A stretch of 64,000 bases of DNA from Oceanobacillus polygoni (GCF_008304605.1 NZ_PIJY01000010.1:1-64000), one strand, 5' to 3'. Numbered from the stretch's first letter, positions 55,666 to 63,951 are shown. Numbers and translations: made by a program. The notes: generated by a model from the sequence alone, not told the origin.

Positions 55666-55916
55666 AATTCCGCCTCCATCAATAATCCAGATAATTTAGC
55701 TATTACCAGTAGGGCTTTAGACTAAAAAACTTCCGCGCCAACCTCCCATAAGATAACCTATAACTACGGATACATAAGCCCATTTTACTATATATTTAAC
55801 ATAAATTGTGTGACTTGTTTTGTCATTTGAACACTAGTTTTGTAGGATAAGGAAATTAAAAATGTTACTCATTTTGTAAGCTATTCGCTCCTATCATTTT
55901 ACTTGGTAAATAAGCG

Positions 55917-56564
55917 CTACAACGCTCTTTTTCTGTTGTAAACATAGATAAACGCACCTGCCATTAACAAGATAATCCCTATAAGAAGAAAGTTAAAAAT
56001 GTCGGTTGCTGTGCTCGGGAGTGGAGAACCATCGGAAGTTGAGCTACCTCCACTACCTCCACTGCTAACAGCACCAGCAACACTTTGCTCATCTGTATCG
56101 TCGTCTTCTCCCTCTGCTGTAAATAGCAAATAAAAATTGGCATTCAACCCTTGAAATTCGTTACCCAAATGTTCTGGAAAGCGTACTGTGAATTCCAACG
56201 TTTCTTCACTGGAGCTCACTAAATTACGAGCAGGTAATCCATTAAAGTCTTGCAATTTCCCGTTATAGAGAATTTCTTCTGCGTCACTGATTTCCAGTAA
56301 TAATTCATTATAAAGTTTCTTTGAATCACCGTACGGTCTTACAGAAATGAAATAATCAAAATCCAGGATTCCATTATTTTGTACAACAACAGATCTAGGA
56401 GCCCAATCCCCAGGTTTCATATTATCAATGTTAAATAGCACTTCTTCTGGTAATATATCAATGGTTATTTCACCAGAAGCTGAAACTGAAGATGGATTTA
56501 CTATATACATAGAGAAAGCACTTATTACAAGTAATATTAAAGCAAGCAATTTAATGTGTTTCAT
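55917..56564 (-). CDS. TasA-like surface protein with LPSTA sortase signal
   Basis: A 215-residue exported protein: signal peptide (1-29, SVSASG), a TasA/CalY-like beta domain (about 32-152, with MKPGDWAPRSVVVQNNGILD resembling the IKPGDTM...LSNNGTLD block of the TasA-like neighbours), a Ser/Gly linker (about 165-180), then LPSTA at 182-186, a hydrophobic segment (189-208) and a basic tail RKRAL. This is a complete cell-wall sorting signal, of the LPXTA kind used by class D sortases. It is last in the operon after sipW. I infer that it anchors or nucleates the matrix fibres on the wall. Confidence 0.85.
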   Translation of the reverse strand: MKHIKLLALILLVISAFSMYIVNPSSVSASGEITIDILPEEVLFNIDNMKPGDWAPRSVVVQNNGILDFDYFISVRPYGDSKKLYNELLLEISDAEEILYNGKLQDFNGLPARNLVSSSEETLEFTVRFPEHLGNEFQGLNANFYLLFTAEGEDDDTDEQSVAGAVSSGGSGGSSTSDGSPLPSTATDIFNFLLIGIILLMAGAFIYVYNRKRAL

Positions 56565-56597
56565 GAAGCACCTTCCTCATATCAATGACGTGTATAT

Positions 56598-57170
56598 CTA
56601 TTTCGCATCGGCAACATTTTCTTTTTCTTCGATTTGTCTTAACGCTCTCCATATCGTGAAGCCAGAATAACCTAACATCAAAATCCCCGGAATGATCATA
56701 AATACAATGCTCCCATTTGGTGATTGAGCGAAACTACCAATGTATCCAATGTAAGGAATTGTGAACCCATCATATGCTGCGACAACATTATCTGCCAAAA
56801 CAGGATTTCGATCTACAGCATTGTTATTATCCCCTTTTGTTGTATAGAGAACACCGTTTCCTGTCTCCGTTACCTCTGCAATTCTATGTGTAACAAGCTT
56901 GTTATCTTCTTCCATAAACGTAATGACATCACCTTTTACGAAACTGCTTTTTTCCTCTTCTGCAATGGAGCGTACAGCTATTATTGATCCTGTTTGAATA
57001 TCAGGTTCCATTGACCCAGAGAGAACTGTTTTCAATTGGTAACCGAATACCTCTGGTTCTCCACCAGTCAATTTAGTTGATAGTACAAGAGCTGCTACTC
57101 CAATCAATAAAATCACAAGAACATTTGTAACAATACGATTTGCCCATTTTAAAACTTTCCTTGCTTTCAT
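56598..57170 (-). CDS. sipW: ER-type signal peptidase I SipW
   Basis: SipW is the dedicated signal peptidase for TasA and TapA and uses a Ser-His rather than Ser-Lys dyad. Catalytic Ser53 is in SGSMEP and His95 in VTHRI; GDNN-containing TTKGDNNNAVD follows. Membrane segments lie near 12-31 and 155-175. The 190-residue length is typical. The ATG overlaps the tapA-like stop (ATGA). Its substrates should be the two TasA-like proteins, the TapA-like protein and perhaps the LPSTA protein, all in this operon. Confidence 0.93.
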   Translation of the reverse strand: MKARKVLKWANRIVTNVLVILLIGVAALVLSTKLTGGEPEVFGYQLKTVLSGSMEPDIQTGSIIAVRSIAEEEKSSFVKGDVITFMEEDNKLVTHRIAEVTETGNGVLYTTKGDNNNAVDRNPVLADNVVAAYDGFTIPYIGYIGSFAQSPNGSIVFMIIPGILMLGYSGFTIWRALRQIEEKENVADAK

Positions 57171-58024
57171 TCCTTTTCACCTTCCTGTTCGTTTGTTGAC
57201 TCTTCTATATGATTCTTCGTTTCTTCAAGACTCTGTTCCTTGCTCTTCACTGAATCCTTTGTCTCTTCTTTAACTTCATCAACTTCTGTTTCGGCTTCTT
57301 CTTCAATTACCTTTTCTTCTTTATTTTTGTCTTCCTTCTTTTCTTCTGTACTCTCGATTTCCTCGACAGTTGAATCGGATTCAACTTTCTCGTTACCGCT
57401 ATCTTTCGTTTCATTCGTTTGCGATTTCGATTCTTTCTCTTCTGTAACTTCAGTACTTTCCTCTTGATCTTCCTGCTCTTCATCAACTGTTTTCGAGGAA
57501 GGACAGTTTACTTTTATCCATTTACTCCAAATCGTTTTACTACTAGAATCTCCAACAATTTCTTTTGTCGTAAATACATAGACTCCTGGGGAACTTGCTT
57601 GGAAAGTAAGTTTGGTTGATTGTCCTTTATCAAGTGGAGAAATAACTCCTTCATCCTTACCCAATTTTAGCTTTTTCCCATGCTTCTCTGGATTTCCATT
57701 TTCAATATAATACACATCATAGGTACTACTTTCTTCCATATCACCTGGCCCATCATTTTTTAACTCTGTTGAAATTACAACACCCTCACAAGCCTTTATG
57801 TTTTCATTTCCTTTAGACGTAAAGCGTAAAAAACTATCAATATGCGGGTCTTCCCAAGTACCAACTGTTACATCACCTGATGTTTCCTTGTAATTCGTAA
57901 AATAGGCTGCTGTATCTGAAGCTAAATAGTTAATAGAAAATAGAAGAACATACCAGATTAGCGAAACTTTTAATAGCAGAAATAACAATCGATTCTTTTG
58001 TTTAAATTTATTTAAACGGCTCAT
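57167..58024 (-). CDS. tapA: TapA-like amyloid fibre anchoring/assembly protein
   Basis: An exported protein of about 285 residues with an N-terminal membrane/signal segment (about 15-38) followed by DTAAYFTNY, a SipW-type processing region, a beta domain with two cysteines (about 80-170; KACEGVVISTELKNDGPGDM, WSKWIKVNCPS) and a very acidic, Glu/Lys/Ser-rich tail of about 100 residues that is probably disordered. Layout, cysteines and tail match B. subtilis TapA, which nucleates TasA fibres. The start is uncertain among TTG 58030, ATG 58024 and ATG 58036; GGCGGAG lies at about 58036-58043. Confidence 0.85.
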   Translation of the reverse strand: MSRLNKFKQKNRLLFLLLKVSLIWYVLLFSINYLASDTAAYFTNYKETSGDVTVGTWEDPHIDSFLRFTSKGNENIKACEGVVISTELKNDGPGDMEESSTYDVYYIENGNPEKHGKKLKLGKDEGVISPLDKGQSTKLTFQASSPGVYVFTTKEIVGDSSSKTIWSKWIKVNCPSSKTVDEEQEDQEESTEVTEEKESKSQTNETKDSGNEKVESDSTVEEIESTEEKKEDKNKEEKVIEEEAETEVDEVKEETKDSVKSKEQSLEETKNHIEESTNEQEGEKE

Positions 58025-58062
58025 TCTCAAACACATCTCCGCCTTTCAAAATATCTACGTTT

Positions 58063-58115
58063 TATACATATTCATTAGCATGTAACTTTACGTTTTATGC
58101 TAATGAATATGTATA
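58063..58115. repeat. Perfect 19-bp inverted repeat between the tasA-like and tapA-like genes
   Basis: TATACATATTCATTAGCAT (58063-58081) and its exact complement (58097-58115) enclose a 15-base loop. No T-run follows on the minus strand, so it is more likely an mRNA-stabilising or processing hairpin than a terminator. It would protect the 3' end of the upstream tasA-like transcripts. Confidence 0.8.
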
Positions 58116-58179
58116 AATTTATTTAGAAGGAGAATGAAAATACCACCTCCCTCTAAATGTAGTTCCTTCTGTTTACCTT

Positions 58180-58746
58180 TTATTCGAAATTAGGTTTTCC
58201 ATCTCTTTGAACTGCCTCAAACTCCCATTTCAGTTTTAGGGAATCTTGTTGAAAATGATTCTGATCCTTCTCATTGTCTACAAAACTGAATCGAACAGTG
58301 AATTTCTTAGGGTTACTATCTACCGTGAAATCTTCTAAAATCTTCTTTGGGTTATCTGTTAAACTCGATAGTTTTTCTTTAAACAATACATTTTCTTTTC
58401 CGTTCACATGATATAAATATTCGACAAGTATGTGATCACCTAGATCATCCCCGCCGTTATTCTCACCCTTATCGATAACTTCGTAAGAGGAATTCAAGAT
58501 AACTTCCTTCATGTCTACTGTACCGTCATTGGTAAGTTCAAAATTTCCATTAATGGTGTCACCAGGGACGATATCCGTAATAGTAATAATTGATTCCTTG
58601 TTTATTCCTAAGTCCAATAGTCCCGCTGCAAACGTATTTGCAGTTTCCTCTGTATCTTTAAAGTACGCAAAGGTTCCACCTGTGACTAAACTAATTCCTA
58701 TTGCAGCAGTAATGAAGCTGACGGTTAAACTCTTTTTTAGGCTCAA
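58180..58746 (-). CDS. TasA/CalY-family matrix protein, second copy
   Basis: A 188-residue camelysin/TasA-type protein. The SipW-type signal peptide ends in the hallmark TFAYFKDTEETANTFAAG (residues 26-43), followed by the beta-sandwich with DIVPGDTINGNFELTNDGT and a C-terminal SLKLKWEFEAVQ strand. Such proteins form extracellular matrix fibres in Bacillaceae biofilms. The start is a TTG at 58746 after GGGAGGG. It is about as long as CalY of B. cereus and shorter than B. subtilis TasA (261). It is more charged than its upstream paralogue. Confidence 0.88.
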   Translation of the reverse strand: MSLKKSLTVSFITAAIGISLVTGGTFAYFKDTEETANTFAAGLLDLGINKESIITITDIVPGDTINGNFELTNDGTVDMKEVILNSSYEVIDKGENNGGDDLGDHILVEYLYHVNGKENVLFKEKLSSLTDNPKKILEDFTVDSNPKKFTVRFSFVDNEKDQNHFQQDSLKLKWEFEAVQRDGKPNFE

Positions 58747-58818
58747 CTAGATTCCCTCCCAATGTTTTTATTGATCAATTTTCTTATGATTATGGTATTT
58801 TTATTTCATGCTTATGTA

Positions 58819-58838
58819 GGAGGAGAATAATCTCCTCC
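58819..58838 (-). other. Intercistronic hairpin between the two tasA-like genes
   Basis: GGAGGAGA/TCTCCTCC with a 4-base loop, 10 bases after the first tasA-like stop (58849). It lacks a good T-run and may act as a partial terminator or an RNA 3'-end protector that lets the first gene be expressed more than the others. Confidence 0.5.
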
Positions 58839-58848
58839 AATTATTTTA

Positions 58849-59436
58849 TTATTTTGCTTGACCTTCACCTTGCTTCGCATTAAATGTCCATTCTAAATTC
58901 AAGCTATCTCCTTGGAATTCATTTTGATCTTCCCCATTATCTACAAACTCGAATTGAACGTAGAAAGTATCACTTGTATTTGGTGCTAAACCTCTTTCTT
59001 CCCAAAATACTAACCAGAATTTTTCGTGTACTAATTCAGGACTAGCGTTTTGAAGATCAGCCAAAGTTGTTGACCAAATTGGAGTCGTTAATTTATCTGC
59101 ATTTGCTAAAAAGTTAACTCGAATATGCTTTCCGAAATCTTCCGAATTATTACTTCCAACATCGTTTACTGTATAACCTGTTGAAAGGTCAACTGTTTTA
59201 ATATCCAATGTTCCATTATTTGAAAGTGTAAATGGTCGCAACATTGTGTCACCAGGTTTGATATTATCTACGTTAATAATTTCTGTTGGATTTAATGCTA
59301 GATCTAACGTCCCTGCTGCAAATGTGTTATTCGAAACCTCTGAATCACTAAAATAAGCAAATACTCCCCCACCGATTAATCCCAATCCTAATACTGCTGT
59401 TGCTACACCTGCACCTAACTTTTTCTTTAAACTCAT
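58849..59436 (-). CDS. TasA/CalY-family matrix protein, first copy
   Basis: A 195-residue TasA/camelysin-family protein, first gene of the matrix operon. Signal peptide (1-27) ends in VFAYFSDSEVSNNTFAAG, the SipW-dependent type; the mature part has NIKPGDTMLRPFTLSNNGTL and a final SLNLEWTFNAKQ strand, nearly the same frame as in the second copy. AAGGAGG lies 8 bases before the ATG. It probably forms the main fibre. Family members in B. cereus (CalY) were first described as the protease camelysin, but no catalytic motif is obvious. A leader of about 250 bases precedes it. Confidence 0.9.
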   Translation of the reverse strand: MSLKKKLGAGVATAVLGLGLIGGGVFAYFSDSEVSNNTFAAGTLDLALNPTEIINVDNIKPGDTMLRPFTLSNNGTLDIKTVDLSTGYTVNDVGSNNSEDFGKHIRVNFLANADKLTTPIWSTTLADLQNASPELVHEKFWLVFWEERGLAPNTSDTFYVQFEFVDNGEDQNEFQGDSLNLEWTFNAKQGEGQAK

Positions 59437-59478
59437 TGTAAAATTCCTCCTTCAATTTTATAAAATGATTTCTTAAAC

Positions 59479-59520
59479 ACTTGGCATGCACGAAGCTTCC
59501 TAAGTGAATACCTAGTTGCA
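59479..59520. repeat. Dispersed repeat family 2, 5' half
   Basis: ACTTGGCATGCACGAAGCTT and GTGAATACCTAGTTGCA match the first half of the element at 4777-4818. It lies in the leader of the matrix operon. Confidence 0.55.
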
Positions 59521-59680
59521 TGTAATAGGGACGTCTTGTTACATTCCCATCTGATTCACAAACAATTGTCGCTGTTCGCTGAATGGCTGATACTTCTTCT
59601 GCTCATACGAATGCTATTTAACGAACGAAGCTGGATACAGCAACAACCCTCCTTTCATATGTAACCTCACAAGCCGCTAC

Positions 59681-59719
59681 CGTTCTTTATTACTTCATTA
59701 TAATTCTTAATAACGAACG
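59681..59719. promoter_or_regulatory. SinR-type operator (inverted repeat) over the matrix promoter
   Basis: CGTTCTTTATTA (59681-59692) and TAATAACGAACG (59708-59719) are inverted at 11 of 12 positions. The left arm contains GTTCTTT, an exact SinR box (GTTCTYT); the right arm is GTTCGTT in the other direction. The predicted -10 lies in the 15-base spacer. Confidence 0.6.
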
Positions 59720-59725
59720 ATTTAA
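59697..59725 (-). promoter_or_regulatory. Sigma-A promoter of the matrix operon
   Basis: Minus-strand TTAAAT (59725-59720), 17 bases, TATAAT (59702-59697). The -10 is perfect, the -35 weak. It is enclosed by the SinR-type inverted repeat. Confidence 0.55.
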
Positions 59726-59780
59726 ATGAAGTATAATTTATTTTCCTCAAATAGGAAACACTCAAATTCCACCTTTTATA

Positions 59781-59794
59781 CGTTATAAAGAACG
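59781..59794. promoter_or_regulatory. Further SinR-type box
   Basis: CGTTATAAAGAACG contains AAAGAAC (GTTCTTT on the minus strand) in a partly palindromic setting, about 75 bases upstream of the matrix -10. Confidence 0.45.
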
Positions 59795-59870
59795 AAATAC
59801 TTTAAATTACTTAAATTTACTTTGTTTTACTCTAATTTTTAATAATTTTAAATTATTTTACACATTTTAT

Positions 59871-59877
59871 AAAGAAC
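59871..59877. promoter_or_regulatory. Further SinR-type box
   Basis: AAAGAAC, the complement of GTTCTTT, the third exact box in this intergenic region; it is 150 bases before the sortase start and may serve that side. Confidence 0.35.
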
Positions 59878-60026
59878 AGAATAAAAATACCTTTCAAAGC
59901 AACAAAGCTAGCTATTCAAAAATTATTACTCTCCTTGCTTTTCATCCTAGTTTAAAAGTTTAATCTTTAAAGTCTCATATAAATTGGATATACTGAATGT
60001 AAGCCTAATCATAAGGGATGTGTCCT

Positions 60027-60629
60027 ATGAAAAAAATTTCGTTGTTCATTATAGTTATCGGTTTTGCCTTCCTTGCATTCGGGGGATTTCAGTGGTATCA
60101 GACGAAAATGGCACAAAAGGAAAGTATGGCCGAAGCACAGGCTCTGCTTGATGAAAAAGAATTCTCCACGAATGATTTAACAGAGGAGCAACAACCAGAA
60201 ATAGCTAAAGAATTTTCTCCAGATATCGGAGAAACAGTTGGCATCTTACATATTCCAAAGTTGGAGGCAGATTTGCCTATTGTTGAAGGAACTCATGAGG
60301 ACGAACTCGCTAAAGGTGTCGGGCATTATCGCGGGACTGCCTATCCACTCCAAAACGACCAAATTGTATTATCCGGACATCGCGATACCGTCTTTCGTCG
60401 TATGGGGGAACTAGAAATCGGTGATATATTGACAATTCAATTACCGTACGGAGAATTTTCCTATGAAATTACAAACACCAAAATAGTCGATGCTGAAGAT
60501 CGTACAATCATTGTTCCACATGATGAAGAAGTTTTGACATTAACAACCTGCTATCCTTTTTCATTTATAGGTAGTGCACCGGATCGCTATATTATTACTG
60601 CTTTACCAGTTTCAACTGACATAAAGTGA
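60027..60629 (+). CDS. Class D sortase
   Basis: A 200-residue membrane-anchored transpeptidase that cleaves an LPXTA-type signal and links the protein to the wall. N-terminal membrane segment (4-23), then the sortase beta-barrel with catalytic His118 (LSGHRDTVFRR), Cys175 (TLTTCYPF) and Arg187 (DRYIITA). The short size and the motifs fit class D (YhcS/SrtD-like). AAGGG lies nine bases before the ATG at 60027; the frame extends to 60018. It is divergent from the matrix operon whose last gene has an LPSTA signal, making that protein a likely substrate. Confidence 0.92.
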   Translation: MKKISLFIIVIGFAFLAFGGFQWYQTKMAQKESMAEAQALLDEKEFSTNDLTEEQQPEIAKEFSPDIGETVGILHIPKLEADLPIVEGTHEDELAKGVGHYRGTAYPLQNDQIVLSGHRDTVFRRMGELEIGDILTIQLPYGEFSYEITNTKIVDAEDRTIIVPHDEEVLTLTTCYPFSFIGSAPDRYIITALPVSTDIK

Positions 60630-60725
60630 AACATCATGCAGTAGGGGGATTACAGCTCGTTCATGCGTGATAATCGAATAAACTGACAATCACACTATCC
60701 TTGTTAAATCTTTATACATTTTTCA

Positions 60726-60754
60726 TAGACTATATTCACTATTTCGTATATAAT
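60726..60754 (+). promoter_or_regulatory. Sigma-A promoter of the LCP gene
   Basis: TAGACT (60726-60731), 17 bases, TATAAT (60749-60754). The -35 matches TTGACA at four positions. Confidence 0.55.
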
Positions 60755-60838
60755 TTATCCAAGATTTGATATTTTTTTACACCATTCATCGTTAAGAAGT
60801 CCTATAATTTTAACATTTTAATACAGAGGAGAATACAT

Positions 60839-61783
60839 GTGGTATCAAGATCTGACAAAAAACATAATAAGAAAAAACGTAAATGGCTACTATGGGTTGG
60901 GGGAATCTTCCTTGGGTTATTCTTGCTAATTGGCGGGTATGTCTTTTACTTATGGAATGAAGTTGGTGCAACGATAGAAACCATGCACAATCCATTAGCG
61001 AGAGATGATGATCCTGACCGCCAGAAGCAAATTCAGTCGATTTTTTCAGATAATGGCTCGCTCAACGCTTTACTTTTAGGTGTAGATGAACGTTCTGGAG
61101 ATAAAGGTCGTTCAGATACAATGATTCTAATGTCCATTAATCCAAAAACAAATGAAATCATCATGCTTAGTATTCCAAGGGATACATATGTAAATATCCC
61201 GGGACGTGGTATGGACAAAATTAACCACGCGTACGCTTTTGGCGGAACTGATTTATCTGTTCAAACAGTAGAGGAAGCTTTCAATTTACCTGTTCACGTT
61301 TATGCAAGAGTGAATATGGAAGGATTCCAACAAGGAATTGACGCTTTAGGTGGAGTTACGATTAACAATAACTTTGCTTTTTCGAGTGGTGGACACACGT
61401 TTCCTGAAGGCCAAATTAGTCTGAATGGTGATGAAGCACTCGACTATATTCGTATGCGTTATGAAGACCCGCGTGGTGATATGGGAAGAAATGAACGCCA
61501 ACGCAATGTCATTGCTGCAGCGATGGATGAAGCAGCTAGTTTTTCCAGCATTACTAAAGTCGGTGATATTTTAACAATTTTAGGCGATAATGTACAAACA
61601 GATTTAGATATGAAAAAAATTCAAACGTTATTTACAGACTATGCTGGTGCTAGACGAAGCATTACAACAATGGAAATTAACGGATCTGGTCAAACCATCG
61701 GCGGTGTATGGTATTATATCGTTCCTGACGAAGAGTTTAGCCGAATCACATCAGACATTACAGCTCATATGGAAGCAAATTAA
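60839..61783 (+). CDS. LytR-CpsA-Psr (LCP) family wall-polymer ligase
   Basis: LCP enzymes attach teichoic acid or other anionic polymers from undecaprenyl carriers to peptidoglycan. The 314-residue protein has a basic cytoplasmic N-terminus, one membrane segment (about 16-40) and an extracellular LCP domain (about 85-235) with GRSDTMILMSINP, IPRDTYVNIPG and MRYEDPRGDMGRNERQRN, including the conserved Arg and Asp residues of the pyrophosphate site. The start is a GTG at 60839, seven bases after GAGGAG. Closest B. subtilis relatives are TagT/TagU/TagV. Which polymer it handles is not shown. Confidence 0.93.
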   Translation: MVSRSDKKHNKKKRKWLLWVGGIFLGLFLLIGGYVFYLWNEVGATIETMHNPLARDDDPDRQKQIQSIFSDNGSLNALLLGVDERSGDKGRSDTMILMSINPKTNEIIMLSIPRDTYVNIPGRGMDKINHAYAFGGTDLSVQTVEEAFNLPVHVYARVNMEGFQQGIDALGGVTINNNFAFSSGGHTFPEGQISLNGDEALDYIRMRYEDPRGDMGRNERQRNVIAAAMDEAASFSSITKVGDILTILGDNVQTDLDMKKIQTLFTDYAGARRSITTMEINGSGQTIGGVWYYIVPDEEFSRITSDITAHMEAN

Positions 61784-61807
61784 CGCTCTCCTTTTATCAC
61801 TGTTTTT

Positions 61808-61858
61808 TAAGAAGAAAAGTCACCTGTACATCGAGATAAGCAGCGTGGCTTTTCTTCT
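61808..61858 (+). terminator. Terminator of the LCP gene
   Basis: Stem AGAAGAAAAGTCAC/GTGGCTTTTCTTCT with a longer loop, 25 bases after the stop; T-rich right arm. Confidence 0.65.
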
Positions 61859-61932
61859 CTGGACAGATTTCAAAAAAATTTTAACAATATGAAAAGCTTC
61901 TTATCGGTAAAATAAGATTTGGAGGAATTGGT

Positions 61933-63951
61933 ATGAAACGAATTATCATTTTATTTGTTTTTCTACTCATTCTTGGTGCATGCTCTGAGCAAGATCAGGT
62001 TACACCGAATGATCGCTTTAATGACTATGTGGCACACTGGAACGAACTCGAGTTTGATCAAATGTATGACTTGTTTTCTGCAGATGCAGCTAACACGTAT
62101 TCCGAGGAACAGTCTGTATTACGCACACAGTCTATTTATGAAGACATAGGTGTTTCTGACTTTCAAGTGAGTTTTGATGAATTAAGTGAAGAACAGCTGG
62201 ATACAGCTATGGAAGAAAGAACGGCAACTATTCCGTTTACCGTCCAATTAGAAACACTTGCTGGACCGGTTAATTTTGAGCACGAAGCGACCCTTATCCA
62301 ACAGGATGATGGAACAGAAGAAGAGGATTCACAAAATTGGTATGTTGAATGGGAAACTGGATTTATTTTCCCAGATTTAAAAGAGAACGGTCAAATCCGC
62401 ATACAAACAACTTCTCCAAAGCGCGGAGAAATTCTGGATCGTAATCAAATGCCATTAGCAATTAATGATACGATTTACGAAATTGGTATTGTTCCAGGTA
62501 ACCTTGGTGCAAATCCTGACCAATCGGTGCAAAAGGTTGCTGACCTACTCGGAATGAACATAGATACAATCGAAACCGCATTGAACGCAGGCTGGGTTGA
62601 AGACAATTTATTTGTTCCACTAAAAAGTGTACTTCCGGAAGATGAACTTCTCTCCGAATTATTAGCCATTGAAGGCGTCCAGTCACAAGAAATTACTGGT
62701 CGGGTATATCCTGCAGGAGAAGCGGCAACTCATCTTGTCGGTTATATCCGTAATGTAAATGCTGATGATTTAGAAACACTCGACACGGATCAGTACAGTG
62801 CTAACGATAAGACTGGATCTCGTGGGTTGGAACAGCTTTATGAGGAGCAACTAAAAGGAAAAAAAGGTGTACGTATTGTTCTTGCAAATGAGGACGAAGA
62901 GGATTTTATTCTTGCTGAGATTCCTGTTGAAGATGGGAAGACAATTACGACTACCATTGACATTAATATACAAGAAAAAATATTCAATACGTTTGAGGAT
63001 GATGCCGGTACAGCTGCTGCCGTTGATCCAAAAACAGGTGAAGCATTAGCGCTTGTAAGTAGTCCTTCCTTTGATCCGAATGAAGTATTATACGGTACAT
63101 CAAGTAACTTTTGGGGAAAATTAGAGGAAGACGAACGTAATCCTGTACTGAACAGATTCTCCGCCACCTACGCACCTGGTTCTGTAATTAAACCAATTAC
63201 AGGTGCAATCGGATTAACTAATGGCTCCATTGTACTTGGTGAAGGAATCGAGATTAACGGTCTGACATGGAGTAATGGTGAAGGCTGGGGAGATTATGAG
63301 GTTCGTCGCGTATCCACCTCCAACGGTCCTGTTGATCTAGCTGATGCATTAATCCGATCTGATAATATCTTTTTTGCAAGAAAAGCGGTTGAAATGGGGG
63401 CTGGAAGCTATACTGATGGGTTAAAAGACTTTGGGTTTGAAGAGGATTTTCCTTTTGAATATCCAATCACAGCATCAAGCCTTTCATCCAGTGGCACGTT
63501 AGATGATGAAGTCCTGTTAGCAAACGCTAGTTATGGTCAAGGTGAGCTGGAAATGAATGTACTTCATCTTGCATTAAGCTACACCCCATTTTTAAATGAC
63601 GGAAATATGGTGAAGCCAACCTTACTTACCAATGAAGAAACAGGACAAGTCTGGAAGGAAGGATTAGTTACTGCTGAACAAGCAAACGCTATACAGGATG
63701 CATTACGAAAAGTTGTTACAGATGGTACCGGTCGGAATGCACAAGATGCAGATTTTCCGATTTCGGGAAAGACCGGTACTGCTGAATTAAAATTAACGAG
63801 TGAATCGTCTGGTGACGAGAATGGCTGGTTTGTTGGCTATCCTACAGATGATCAGGATATGATTATTGCAATGATGGTTGAACAGGTTCAAGATAAAGAA
63901 AGCGGACTTGCAACAAAAAAAGTTACAGAAGCCTTTCAAGCTATTAAATAA
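61933..63951 (+). CDS. Class B penicillin-binding protein with MecA_N domain (Pbp3-like)
   Basis: A membrane-tethered transpeptidase that cross-links peptidoglycan. Signal and lipobox LGAC (Cys17), MecA_N/NTF2-like domain (about 25-145), PBP dimerisation domain (about 155-330) and transpeptidase domain (about 355-670) with SVIK (active Ser417, Lys420), SDN (476-478) and KTG (613-615). TTGGAGGAATTGGT precedes the ATG. The 672-residue length and domain order match B. subtilis PbpC (Pbp3) and staphylococcal PBP2a; low beta-lactam affinity is possible but cannot be read from the sequence. Its position after LCP and sortase makes this a surface-assembly end of the window. Confidence 0.94.
   Translation: MKRIIILFVFLLILGACSEQDQVTPNDRFNDYVAHWNELEFDQMYDLFSADAANTYSEEQSVLRTQSIYEDIGVSDFQVSFDELSEEQLDTAMEERTATIPFTVQLETLAGPVNFEHEATLIQQDDGTEEEDSQNWYVEWETGFIFPDLKENGQIRIQTTSPKRGEILDRNQMPLAINDTIYEIGIVPGNLGANPDQSVQKVADLLGMNIDTIETALNAGWVEDNLFVPLKSVLPEDELLSELLAIEGVQSQEITGRVYPAGEAATHLVGYIRNVNADDLETLDTDQYSANDKTGSRGLEQLYEEQLKGKKGVRIVLANEDEEDFILAEIPVEDGKTITTTIDINIQEKIFNTFEDDAGTAAAVDPKTGEALALVSSPSFDPNEVLYGTSSNFWGKLEEDERNPVLNRFSATYAPGSVIKPITGAIGLTNGSIVLGEGIEINGLTWSNGEGWGDYEVRRVSTSNGPVDLADALIRSDNIFFARKAVEMGAGSYTDGLKDFGFEEDFPFEYPITASSLSSSGTLDDEVLLANASYGQGELEMNVLHLALSYTPFLNDGNMVKPTLLTNEETGQVWKEGLVTAEQANAIQDALRKVVTDGTGRNAQDADFPISGKTGTAELKLTSESSGDENGWFVGYPTDDQDMIIAMMVEQVQDKESGLATKKVTEAFQAIK

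Larger units (their letters stand above)
59437..60026. other. Divergent control region of the matrix operon and sortase gene
   Basis: 590 bases without a convincing gene. From left to right: ribosome site and repeat half-copy (59479-59520), a long untranslated leader up to about 59690, an inverted repeat of SinR-type boxes around a TATAAT (59681-59725), and two further boxes (59781-59794, 59871-59877). A possible 14-codon frame (minus strand, near 59610-59655) has weak support. Confidence 0.6.

Noticed and set aside
59600-59660. Possible 14-codon leader peptide (minus strand) and an AAAGGAGGG in the matrix leader
   Set aside because: Very short, with several competing starts and no conservation evidence; no recognised riboswitch or T-box elements could be seen.
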